Shown: positions 17,453-24,810 of the stretch, piece after piece
How the letters are laid out: each line of letters opens with the position of its first letter
How positions within the stretch are numbered: the stretch's first letter is position 1
Assembly (NCBI RefSeq): GCF_031453995.1
Contig: NZ_JAVDPZ010000015.1
Location: forward strand, 1 to 64,000
Reading direction: 5' to 3'
Source of the DNA: Nitrobacter vulgaris
GTDB lineage: Bacteria; Pseudomonadota; Alphaproteobacteria; Rhizobiales; Xanthobacteraceae
DNA length: 64,000 bases
Program-made: the position numbers and the translations under genes
The notes under the pieces: generated by a model
The model's input: the letters and a program-made list of their open reading frames with translations, nothing else
Told to the model about the DNA's origin: nothing
The model's database searches: none

Positions 17453-17899
17453 TCACATCCAGCGCCGCACCCTGGCAATGTAATCATCATAAGCCGCTCC
17501 GAACTGACGACGCATTTTAGCTTCCTCGAAGGGGATATGGACCCAGTTGGTCGTGGCGAATACGGCGGCGGGCGCGATGAACATCGGCCAAGCACCAATC
17601 CAGATGGCGATTCCCAGGGTCAGAGTTATGAGGCCCAGATACATCGGGTTACGGGTGAACTGGTAGGGACCGCTGATAACCAATTTGCGATTGGACGGCG
17701 AAGTTGGCTCGATTTCGGTGCGCTCACGCCTGAAAAGAACGAAGGCCCAGACTGCCAGGATGAACGATAGGACTACCAAGGCCATTCCCAGCAGCGGCAA
17801 CGGCAGGCCGGGAAGGCTCGGCCAGCCGAGCGACCAGCTGAGCGCTACACACAACAGTAGATAGATTAATGCCCAGATTGGTGGAGGAAGCTTGAGCAT
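17453..17899 (-). CDS. Isoprenylcysteine carboxyl methyltransferase-family membrane protein
   Basis: 148 residues with four hydrophobic segments and the ICMT/PEMT motif GPYQFTRNPMYLGL (about residues 77-90), then the conserved acidic/aromatic tail (IPFEEAKMRRQFGAAYDDYIARVRRWM). In relatives this SAM-dependent fold methylates small molecules or lipids; bacterial substrates are mostly unknown. The start ATG 17899 gives a hydrophobic N-terminus of normal length. Confidence 0.88.
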   Translation of the reverse strand: MLKLPPPIWALIYLLLCVALSWSLGWPSLPGLPLPLLGMALVVLSFILAVWAFVLFRRERTEIEPTSPSNRKLVISGPYQFTRNPMYLGLITLTLGIAIWIGAWPMFIAPAAVFATTNWVHIPFEEAKMRRQFGAAYDDYIARVRRWM

Positions 17900-18380
17900 G
17901 TTCGAACCGGCTGAATTGACGGTCTGGATAAAAACAAAATAGCTCGGATTTACGTCGAGAATCGATCACTCAGCGAAATGGATTTTGAAACGACGCCACC
18001 GCCGAACCGGCGCGCTCTTTTTATCAGGTTAGTGAAGGCGAGAGCGCAATTGACCGTTTCTCATCTCAGGTAAAAGCCAGCGAGCCATCCGCACAATCTG
18101 CATCGCTCGCAAAAAAACACGGGACAGGTTCAACAGGACAAAACATTTTGCAGGTTTGGTGTGGTGTCGCGGACCGTGCGACGGAATTTGCGGTCCTAAG
18201 CGCGGTCAGGATCTTCTGCGTCCGCACCGTCCGCATCGGCTGCTTGGCCGCGAGCTGCCGTTCTTGAATAAAAGAACTAGGCGCGTCGCCGCGGAACCTG
18301 ATTTCCGACGTGTTGACGAAGGGATCCGAGACCACTTGGCCATTAGAATAACTATCCGTAAATCGCTGTTTAGTCGTTTG
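17900..18380. other. Left flank of the integrated element
   Basis: No confident gene. The segment 18170-18330 on the minus strand carries a short piece resembling the C-terminal coding region of the D5-like protein at 21387: 23 bases at 18217-18239 are the exact reverse complement of 23263-23285. This may be a remnant of another element copy. Confidence 0.4.
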
Positions 18381-18410
18381 TTGACAGCAGCTGTTGATTG
18401 CGTGTAAACT
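18381..18410 (+). promoter_or_regulatory. Sigma-70-like promoter of the XRE regulator
   Basis: A consensus -35 TTGACA (18381-18386) is followed at 17-18 bases by GTAAAC/TAAACT (18404-18410) as -10. The spacer contains the symmetrical CAGCTG core, a plausible operator for the XRE protein encoded directly downstream. The start codon is at 18442. Confidence 0.55.
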
Positions 18411-18441
18411 GAAACCAAAACAGGGCACGGAGCATGAAACC

Positions 18442-18795
18442 ATGAAGACGGGGAGGGAGAAGTTCGGCCCATTCATCCGCCGGGAGCGGGAGGCGAAGGA
18501 GATAGGGTTGCGGGAAATGGCCAAGATGATCGGGGTGAGCCCGACCTATCTGTCGAAGGTGGAACGGGACGAGTTCGCGCCACCGGCCGAGGACAGGGTC
18601 AAGGCGATCGCGAAGGTCATCGATTGTGACGTGGACGAGCTTCTGGCGCGGGCGGGCCGCGTGTCGAGCGACCTGTCGGATATCATCAAGCGTCACCCGG
18701 TCGAACTGGCGGCGCTGCTGCGGACCACGAACGGATTGACGACCGAAGACATCGCCCGACTGGCGCAAAACGCGCAGAGGGCGAAGGACAAATGA
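18442..18795 (+). CDS. XRE-family helix-turn-helix regulator
   Basis: 117 residues from ATG 18442 (GGAG nine bases upstream). The HTH spans roughly residues 12-65 (LREMAKMIGVSPTYLSKVERDEFAPP...VKAIAKVID). The C-terminal helix (LAALLRTTNGLTTEDIARLAQNAQRA) is common in regulators paired with ImmA/IrrE proteases. It lies 53 bases before the protease gene and behind a consensus promoter, so a repressor cleaved by its partner, controlling element genes, is the likely role. Confidence 0.9.
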   Translation: MKTGREKFGPFIRREREAKEIGLREMAKMIGVSPTYLSKVERDEFAPPAEDRVKAIAKVIDCDVDELLARAGRVSSDLSDIIKRHPVELAALLRTTNGLTTEDIARLAQNAQRAKDK

Positions 18796-18848
18796 GCGCC
18801 TGATTGGGGGATGATGGTTTCAAAAATGCAGATGAGGATCGGCGATCA

Positions 18849-19622
18849 ATGACCAGGTTCGTTTCCTATGTGGCCGACGAGGCGATCGAAAAGGACGCGC
18901 AGGCGCTCCTGGCCGGGTATGCCTATGCGCGCGGCGTCCCGATCGAACTGCCCATCGCGATCGACGACATCATCGAGAAGTACCTGAAGATCGGTATCGA
19001 GTTCGACGATACACACCGTCTGTTCGGCGTACCGCGTTCGGGCATCGGGTTTGACCCCGATATCCTCGGCGCCATGTTCTTCGAGCAGAAGCGGATCGTG
19101 ATCGACGAAAGCCTCGATCCTGACGCCAATCCGGCGAAGGAGGGGCGCTATCGCTATACGGTGGCGCATGAGGTCGGACATTGGCAGCTTCATCGGGCCT
19201 TATTTGGCAAAGACCCGGCGCAAATATCGCTTCTTGAAACCAATTCCGCGCCGAGCGTCGTTTGCCGATCCAGCCAGGCCAAGGAGCGGATCGAATTGCA
19301 GGCCGACCTCTATGCCTCCTGCCTGTTGATGCCGCGCAAGCTGGTCTTCGCCGCCTGGGACGAAGTCTTCCCCGACCGCAAGCAGCGGGTGCTTCAGCCA
19401 TCCGAACCGATTGACCATCCCTTCGTCGAGATCGCACGCTTCGAAAGCCGCATTTCCGATCGTGCCTTCGCCGAAAGCGATGATCAGGCGCTTGAACGCT
19501 TCGCCAAGCCTTTCGCCGAGAAATTCCTCGTCTCTCCAATCGCCATGCGCATCCGACTCGAAAAGCTTGGGCTGTTGCACCGCGCCGTGCCACTTCAGGG
19601 GCTTCTGTCGGAGGGCGTGTGA
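18849..19622 (+). CDS. ImmA/IrrE-family metallopeptidase
   Basis: About 257 residues from ATG 18849. The zinc motif HEVGHWQLH is at about residue 107, and the downstream glutamate lies in ELQADLYASCLLMP. In ICEBs1 and Deinococcus relatives this protease cleaves an XRE repressor upon DNA damage or signalling. The adjacent XRE gene fits that pairing. The N-terminal 80 residues contain the usual IPIAIDDIIEKYLKI segment. An upstream ATG at 18804 is possible but would add 15 non-conserved residues. Confidence 0.92.
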   Translation: MTRFVSYVADEAIEKDAQALLAGYAYARGVPIELPIAIDDIIEKYLKIGIEFDDTHRLFGVPRSGIGFDPDILGAMFFEQKRIVIDESLDPDANPAKEGRYRYTVAHEVGHWQLHRALFGKDPAQISLLETNSAPSVVCRSSQAKERIELQADLYASCLLMPRKLVFAAWDEVFPDRKQRVLQPSEPIDHPFVEIARFESRISDRAFAESDDQALERFAKPFAEKFLVSPIAMRIRLEKLGLLHRAVPLQGLLSEGV

Positions 19623-19648
19623 ACCCATTTTTTTGAGGAGATCGTCAA

Positions 19649-19918
19649 GTGTTAACTGAACGAGCTATCAGCAAGCAGCCGAACCGGATAGACGCCGCAT
19701 TTGAAACGCGCGATTTCTATCTCGCCTGTTTCCTGCGTTGCCTCGGCTACGAGCTGGTGAATCTGCGCGACGAGGGCCGGCGCAAGGTGTTCGTCTTTCG
19801 CGATCGCGCCACGCGGCGCGCCGATGTGATGGCCTTCTATGGCGACGCCACCACCGTTCGTCCGCTGGCTTTCGCCGCAACCATCAAGGACATGAAAGGA
19901 CTTCTGCACAATGGCTGA
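19649..19918 (+). CDS. DUF5659-type small protein
   Basis: 89 residues; the core DFYLACFLRCLGYELV...GRRKVFVFRD...RRADVMAFYG...VRPLAF matches DUF5659 proteins found in integrated elements, often near primase genes. Function is unknown. It overlaps the next start by 8 bases, implying translational coupling. Confidence 0.75.
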   Translation: MLTERAISKQPNRIDAAFETRDFYLACFLRCLGYELVNLRDEGRRKVFVFRDRATRRADVMAFYGDATTVRPLAFAATIKDMKGLLHNG

Positions 19919-20132
19919 GAAGCTCATCCATTTCAACGCTCGCGAGGCGAACGGATCTCAACTTCGCGAAGCCCTAGAACAAATCTACGAGGTTGTCCTC
20001 GATGGTCTGCACCACGGTCACTTCCGCTGCTCTATCTCCAGCGCGATCGGTAAAGGCAGTCGTCGAGACCTGGTGATCGAGGCGGGCAAGTCGCACAAGT
20101 TCACGATTCCTGAGGATGAATTGCCGCGCTAA
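19911..20132 (+). CDS. Small conserved element protein (73 aa)
   Basis: MAEKLIHFNAREANGSQLREALEQIYEVVLDGLHHGHFRC...; it overlaps the DUF5659 gene by 8 bases, and the pair is commonly co-located in rhizobial elements. No motif is recognised; the C-terminal half is basic (GKGSRRDLVIEAGKSHKF). Confidence 0.65.
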   Translation: MAEKLIHFNAREANGSQLREALEQIYEVVLDGLHHGHFRCSISSAIGKGSRRDLVIEAGKSHKFTIPEDELPR

Positions 20133-20267
20133 CGCGGCGAACAAGCCGGCGATCCCTGAGACGGGGACGCCTCAAGATGCAAATCCCTGTTGGGTCCAGC
20201 GTCATCGGTGGGATTCCGAGACCGGAGGCCAGGAGCACGGAGCGGCAGAAACGCCCGTGAGTCTTCG

Positions 20268-20510
20268 ATGAACCGTCTCGACGCTGCAAACGACAATGGC
20301 GTGGGCAAGCAGATTGCCCGGGCCCGGCAAGTCTGGCAAACGCGCATGGGGCGCGACCTCATTGACGAGGACGCCCGCCAAATCATGCACAATGTGACTG
20401 GCTTCTTCGGCGTGCTACGCGAGTGGTCGCGCGCTGAAACACTCGCTGCCGCCAATGACGAGGCGGCGCCCGCCAAGCCGAACGACGGCGAGGCGCGCCA
20501 TGACCGCTGA
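20268..20510 (+). CDS. Small hypothetical protein upstream of primase
   Basis: 80 residues (MNRLDAANDNGVGKQIARARQVWQTRMGRDLIDED...). Soluble, helical and without known motifs. It overlaps the primase start at 20500 by 11 bases. An upstream start at 20190 would prepend 26 unlikely residues. Confidence 0.55.
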   Translation: MNRLDAANDNGVGKQIARARQVWQTRMGRDLIDEDARQIMHNVTGFFGVLREWSRAETLAAANDEAAPAKPNDGEARHDR

Positions 20511-21390
20511 AACCATCGCCAAGGCGCTGGGCGGGCATCGCGCGGGCGCAACATGGATGGCTCGCTGCCCGGTGCATGAAGACCGTAGCCCAAGCCTTGC
20601 GATCAGCGCCGGCAAGGATGGAAAGGTGCTCGTACGCTGCCATGCCGGATGCGACCAGCGTGATCTGATCGCCGCGCTTCAAAGGCGCGGCCTTTGGCAA
20701 ACGAACGAGCGGTCCGGCTTTGCCTTCAATCATCGGCGGCAGATTGCCGAAGAACCCGACGCCGATACCCTGAAGCGCGGCGCGGCAGCGCTGGCGATTT
20801 GGCAGGCATCGCACCCGGTCGAGGGAACGCCTGTCGCCAGCTATCTGCGTTCGCGCGGGCTCGACATTCCGGCTTCGCCCGCTCTGCGCTTTCATGCCGG
20901 CCTAAAACATCCGTCGGGCGGCGTCTGGCCCGCAATGGTGGCGCTGGTGACGCACGGCCTCACCGGGTCGTCGATCGCTATTCACCGCACATTCCTCGCC
21001 CGAAATGGTGGCGGCAAGGCGCCAGCTGAACCGGCGAAGATGATGCTCGGGCCTTGCCGCGGTGGCGTAGTGCGTCTCGGCGAGCTCGGCGGCGTGCTGA
21101 TGGTCGGCGAAGGCATCGAGACCTGCCTTGCCGCGATGCAGGCGAGCAGCCGTCCGGCTTGGGCGGCGCTCTCGACATCGGGCCTTCGCGCCCTCGACCT
21201 GCCGGACGCGGTTCGCGATGTGACCGTGCTCGCCGATGGCGACGACCCCGGCGAAGCGGCAGCGCAGGATTGTGCGCGACGCTGGAAGCGCGAAGGGAGG
21301 CTCGTCCTGATCGCCCGCCCGCCGCAAGGCACGGACTTCAACGATCTGCTGATGCGCCGCGCGCCTCGCATCCAGGAGGGCACGCGATGA
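20500..21390 (+). CDS. CHC2 zinc-finger/Toprim primase-like protein
   Basis: 296 residues. The N-terminal CHC2 zinc finger is complete: C and H in CPVHEDRSPSL and C, H, C in VRCHAGCD (about residues 21-50). The Toprim core shows VGEGIETCLAAM and later VLADGDDPGEAAA (about 205-255). This is the phage/plasmid P4-alpha-type DnaG-like primase half. It is followed by a D5-like ATPase in ATGA overlap, forming a two-gene primase-helicase unit for element replication. The start ATG 20500 keeps the zinc finger near the N-terminus. Confidence 0.9.
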   Translation: MTAETIAKALGGHRAGATWMARCPVHEDRSPSLAISAGKDGKVLVRCHAGCDQRDLIAALQRRGLWQTNERSGFAFNHRRQIAEEPDADTLKRGAAALAIWQASHPVEGTPVASYLRSRGLDIPASPALRFHAGLKHPSGGVWPAMVALVTHGLTGSSIAIHRTFLARNGGGKAPAEPAKMMLGPCRGGVVRLGELGGVLMVGEGIETCLAAMQASSRPAWAALSTSGLRALDLPDAVRDVTVLADGDDPGEAAAQDCARRWKREGRLVLIARPPQGTDFNDLLMRRAPRIQEGTR

Positions 21391-23348
21391 GCACTTTGGA
21401 CACAGACTACAATGACGATCCGGTTTGCGCGGCTATCCATGCTGCCGAGGAGGTTCGCGATCCGCTGGAGGGCATCGTCGGACGGACGGGCACCAATCCC
21501 GGCGCCGCTTTCGCGCCCGAAGTGCTCGAACGCCTCGCGGCGCTCAAGCGCCATGATCGCGCTGCGTTCGAGGCGGTGCGCGCGCAATTGAAAAATGCCG
21601 GATGTCGAGTGACAGCACTTGACGATGCAGTTTCCGAGGAAAGCGCCGAAGCGGGCGGGCGCAGCCCGAAGCAGGCCGATATTTTGATCGGCCTCGCCCA
21701 AACCGCCGAGCTGTTTCGCACGCCGGACGGCACCGGTTTCGCCGACCTCGACATCAATGGCCACCGTGAAACCCGGCCGATCCGCGCCAAGGGTTTCCGG
21801 CGCTGGCTTGCGCGCCGTTTCTTCGAGGAGACGGGCGGCGCGCCGAGTTCGGAAGCTCTGCAATCGGCGCTGAACGTGATCGAGGCCAAGGCGCATTTCG
21901 ATGCGCCTGAACGGCAGGTCCATGTCCGCGTCGGCGGGCTCGACGGGCGGCTCTATTTAGACCTCGGCGACGAAACTTGGCGTGCGGTGGAGATCGACGC
22001 CACCGGCTGGCGTGTCATCGACAATCCGCCCGTTCGCTTCCGTCGCGCATCCGGCATGAAGCCCCTGCCGGTCCCGTTGCGCGGCGGCTCAATCGAGACC
22101 TTGCGATCGTTCCTCAACGTCCAGACCGACGCCGATTTCGTTCTGGTGGTCTCGTGGATGTTGGCTTGTCTCCGCGATCGCGGTCCCTACCCGGTGATCG
22201 TCCTCTCTGGCGAGCAGGGTTCGGCGAAGTCCACCTTTTCGGCAATCCTTCGGACGCTGCTTGATCCGAACACCGCGCCGCTGCGGGCCTTGGCGCGCGA
22301 GGATCGAGACCTGTTCATTGCTGCCACCAACGGCCATGTGCTCGCCTTCGACAATGTGTCGGGCTTGCCTGCATGGATTTCGGACACGCTTTGCCGCCTT
22401 GCCACGGGGGGCGGCTTCGCGGTTCGCCAGCTCTATTCGGACCAGGACGAGGTGCTGTTTGACGCCGCTCGGCCGGTGATCCTGAATGGCATCGAAGATA
22501 TCGTGACCCGGCCTGACCTCGCCGATCGCGCCATCTTCCTCACGCTTGAACCGATCCCCGAGGAGCGCCGCCGGCCAGAGCAGGAATTGTGGGCAACGTT
22601 CGAGCTTGAGCGCCCGCGCATTCTCGGCGTGCTGCTCGACGCCGTGGCGAAGGGCCTCGCCGAATTGCCGCGCACAAAGCTCGACAAACTGCCGCGCATG
22701 GCAGATTTCGCCTTGTGGGCGACGGCCTGCGAAACTGCGCTCTGGCCCTCGGGCACATTCTGGTCGGCCTATTGCGGCAATCGTGACGAGGCCGTGGACG
22801 GCGTGATCGACGCCGATCCGATCGCCGCCGGCGTGCGCGCTTTGATGACTACGCGGACGGAGTGGACGGGAACCGCCTCGGAGCTTCTGGGCGCCCTTGC
22901 CGATATGGCCGGCGAGCGCATCGCCAAGGCGAAGACCTGGCCCGATAGCCCTCGGGCGCTGGCGGGCCGGCTACGCCGGGCGGCGACCTTCCTGCGCAAG
23001 ATCGGCATCGACATCGACTTCGATCGCGAGGGCCGGGCGCGGACGCGGATCATCCGCATCACCACCCGGCAATCGTTCACGACAGAAACCGGCCGGGCGC
23101 GACCGTCCGCATGGTCCGCCCCGTTTGCCGATCGGCCAAAACTCATTCCGGCCAAAGGCTTTGGGTCCCACGGCTTGCGGACGGTCGGCGGCGATGCGGA
23201 CGGATCGAGGACTGACAGCGGTTCAATCGTCCGCGACAACTCATTGAAAATCAACGCTGAGACCGATGCGGACGGTGCGGACGCAAATTGCCGGCTACGT
23301 TCCGAGCCGGAAAAAACGGGTACATTGGCCTGGAGGGCGCGGCTATGA
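21387..23348 (+). CDS. D5-like primase-associated ATPase/helicase
   Basis: 653 residues from ATG 21387, overlapping the primase stop (ATGA). It has an N-terminal helical region, then an AAA+/SF3-like core with Walker A GEQGSAKST (about residue 273), a DNVSGLP segment compatible with Walker B, and an arginine-rich region (RPDLADRAIFLTLEPI). The tail from about 565 is repetitive and DG/AD-rich. It probably unwinds DNA for the adjacent primase. The larger upstream frame starting at 21054 lies inside the primase gene and is not real. Confidence 0.85.
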   Translation: MSTLDTDYNDDPVCAAIHAAEEVRDPLEGIVGRTGTNPGAAFAPEVLERLAALKRHDRAAFEAVRAQLKNAGCRVTALDDAVSEESAEAGGRSPKQADILIGLAQTAELFRTPDGTGFADLDINGHRETRPIRAKGFRRWLARRFFEETGGAPSSEALQSALNVIEAKAHFDAPERQVHVRVGGLDGRLYLDLGDETWRAVEIDATGWRVIDNPPVRFRRASGMKPLPVPLRGGSIETLRSFLNVQTDADFVLVVSWMLACLRDRGPYPVIVLSGEQGSAKSTFSAILRTLLDPNTAPLRALAREDRDLFIAATNGHVLAFDNVSGLPAWISDTLCRLATGGGFAVRQLYSDQDEVLFDAARPVILNGIEDIVTRPDLADRAIFLTLEPIPEERRRPEQELWATFELERPRILGVLLDAVAKGLAELPRTKLDKLPRMADFALWATACETALWPSGTFWSAYCGNRDEAVDGVIDADPIAAGVRALMTTRTEWTGTASELLGALADMAGERIAKAKTWPDSPRALAGRLRRAATFLRKIGIDIDFDREGRARTRIIRITTRQSFTTETGRARPSAWSAPFADRPKLIPAKGFGSHGLRTVGGDADGSRTDSGSIVRDNSLKINAETDADGADANCRLRSEPEKTGTLAWRARL

Positions 23349-23851
23349 GGGCCGTCCAAGCCCTAAAACTCGCACGAGCGGCAGGCGTTCGGATCGGCAT
23401 CGATGGTGATGCCCTCACGCTCACCGCCGAGGCCGCGCCGCCTGCGGACGTGCTGGATCTGCTTTCGTGTCACAAGGCCGAGGTGATCGCGCTGCTGCGC
23501 ACGGGCAACGATGGATGGTCGGACGAGGACTGGCTGGCCTTGTTCGATGAACGCGCGGCCATCGCCGAGTTCGATGGCGGCTTGCCGAGACAAGAAGCTG
23601 AGGTGCGTGCCTTCGATTGCTGCGTCGTCGAATGGCTCAACCGCAATCCCGCGCTCTCGCCGTCCGGCCACTGCCTGAACTGCGGCGGAAGCGGAAACGC
23701 TCGCGACGTGCTTCTGCCGTTCGGCACCGAACCGGCAGGACATGCCTGGCTGCATTCGCGCTGTTGGCCGGCATGGCACGCCGCGCGCAAAGCCACGGCG
23801 ATCGCCGCACTGACGAATATGGGAATCGGCCAGCAGAGGACACATCCATGA
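23345..23851 (+). CDS. TubC N-terminal-like domain/zinc-ribbon protein
   Basis: 168 residues from ATG 23345 (ATGA overlap with the ATPase). Residues 1-50 (AVQALKLARAAGVRIGIDGDALTL...DVLDLLSCHKAEVIALLR) resemble the small TubC docking domain. A Cys pair (CLNCGGSG) and Cys/His near HSRCWPAWH suggest a zinc site at about 112-145. This domain mix is common beside element primases; function unknown. Confidence 0.75.
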   Translation: MRAVQALKLARAAGVRIGIDGDALTLTAEAAPPADVLDLLSCHKAEVIALLRTGNDGWSDEDWLALFDERAAIAEFDGGLPRQEAEVRAFDCCVVEWLNRNPALSPSGHCLNCGGSGNARDVLLPFGTEPAGHAWLHSRCWPAWHAARKATAIAALTNMGIGQQRTHP

Positions 23852-24486
23852 CCGGCAAAAAGATTGCGAAGGAAACCAAAGCTCCGACCTTAGTCGTCAA
23901 CGATCCCGATGACTTGAAGGGAACGCTTAAGAACATCGGCGGCTCGCGTTCAGACCACTGGAATAACATCCTCGCCAACCAGACCGTGCGGGCTCTTTGG
24001 CTAAAGCACTTAGGTCCGGAGGAGAAGGACAGGCAATATGCCGCCACCGTCGCTGCGCTCACCGGAATTGAGCCAAAGGACGAACTCGAAGGGATGATGG
24101 AATGCTACCGCCGCGCCATGATCGGTGAGCAGACCTTCGAGGGTCGGCGTGAGAACCTCGCCCAAGCAAACAAGCTATCCCGCACCTATGCCACGCTCCT
24201 CGAAGCCCTCAACCGTCATCGCGGCAAAGGCCAGCAGAAGGTCACGGTCGAACACGTCCACGTCCATGCCGGCGGACAGGCAGTGGTGGGGGTGATGGAG
24301 CAGGCGGGGGGCGGGGATCGCGCGAAATCGGAGGATCAACCCTATGCAAAGCAGATTGCCTATGCACCACAGCCAACGATGCGGTGCTCGGACGAGGGCC
24401 GGGAGCCCCTGCCGGTCGCCGGCGATGCCGAACGGCCGCTGCCGGCTGCACGGCGGCCTGTCGCCGGGCGCGCCGAAGGGCAATAA
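23848..24486 (+). CDS. Conserved element protein of unknown function
   Basis: 212 residues from ATG 23848, overlapping the previous stop (ATGA). The middle (NNILANQTVRALWLKHLGPEEKDRQ...LEGMMECYRRAMIGEQTFEGRRENLAQANKL) is conserved in rhizobial genomes. A VEHVHVHAGGQAVVG segment leads into a basic Pro/Ala-rich tail. The last 140 bases overlap, in another frame, the next gene. No catalytic motif is visible; a phage small-terminase-like role has been suggested for such proteins but cannot be supported here. Confidence 0.7.
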   Translation: MTGKKIAKETKAPTLVVNDPDDLKGTLKNIGGSRSDHWNNILANQTVRALWLKHLGPEEKDRQYAATVAALTGIEPKDELEGMMECYRRAMIGEQTFEGRRENLAQANKLSRTYATLLEALNRHRGKGQQKVTVEHVHVHAGGQAVVGVMEQAGGGDRAKSEDQPYAKQIAYAPQPTMRCSDEGREPLPVAGDAERPLPAARRPVAGRAEGQ

Positions 24487-24601
24487 GCACGCGCTCAAGC
24501 ACGGCCGCTATACCGCCGAGGCCATCGCCGAGCGACGCCAACTGATGGCCCTTTTGCGGGGCATGAAGGGTCTTGTCGAACAGGTGGATGACCACGAATA
24601 G
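24344..24601 (+). CDS. HGGxSPGAPxGN-motif small protein
   Basis: 85 residues; CGARTRAGSPCRSPAMPNGRCRLHGGLSPGAPKGNKHALKHG is the well-known HGG/GNxxAxKHG motif of phage- and plasmid-borne small proteins. It overlaps the preceding gene by 143 bases in another frame; both products have family-like patterns, so a genuine long overlap is plausible. Starts at 24344 or 24362 (M at residue 7) are both possible. Confidence 0.75.
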   Translation: MQSRLPMHHSQRCGARTRAGSPCRSPAMPNGRCRLHGGLSPGAPKGNKHALKHGRYTAEAIAERRQLMALLRGMKGLVEQVDDHE

Positions 24602-24810
24602 GCCGTTGGGCCATCCTTTCGAGGGCGGGCCGGTTAGGTTCTTCCCCGCACATCCCGATTGCGGGGCGGCTGCGGCTCGATCTGCCGCCGGCGGAGGGCT
24701 GCGAACCAGACGCACACTTGTGGTTCGCGAACTCGCACTTGATGCAATCGGCGCGCATCCGTGCCAATACTCAATTTTGACTTGCACGATTGAAGGACTC
24801 GCCTGCGGCA

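Noticed and set aside
17979..18074. Plus-strand 31-codon frame (MDFETTPPPNRRALF...)
   Set aside because: No ribosome site or conserved pattern; probably chance.
21054..21386. Upstream extension of the D5-like ATPase frame
   Set aside because: It overlaps the Toprim domain in another frame and translates to an Arg-rich nonsense peptide; ATGA at 21387 is the natural start.
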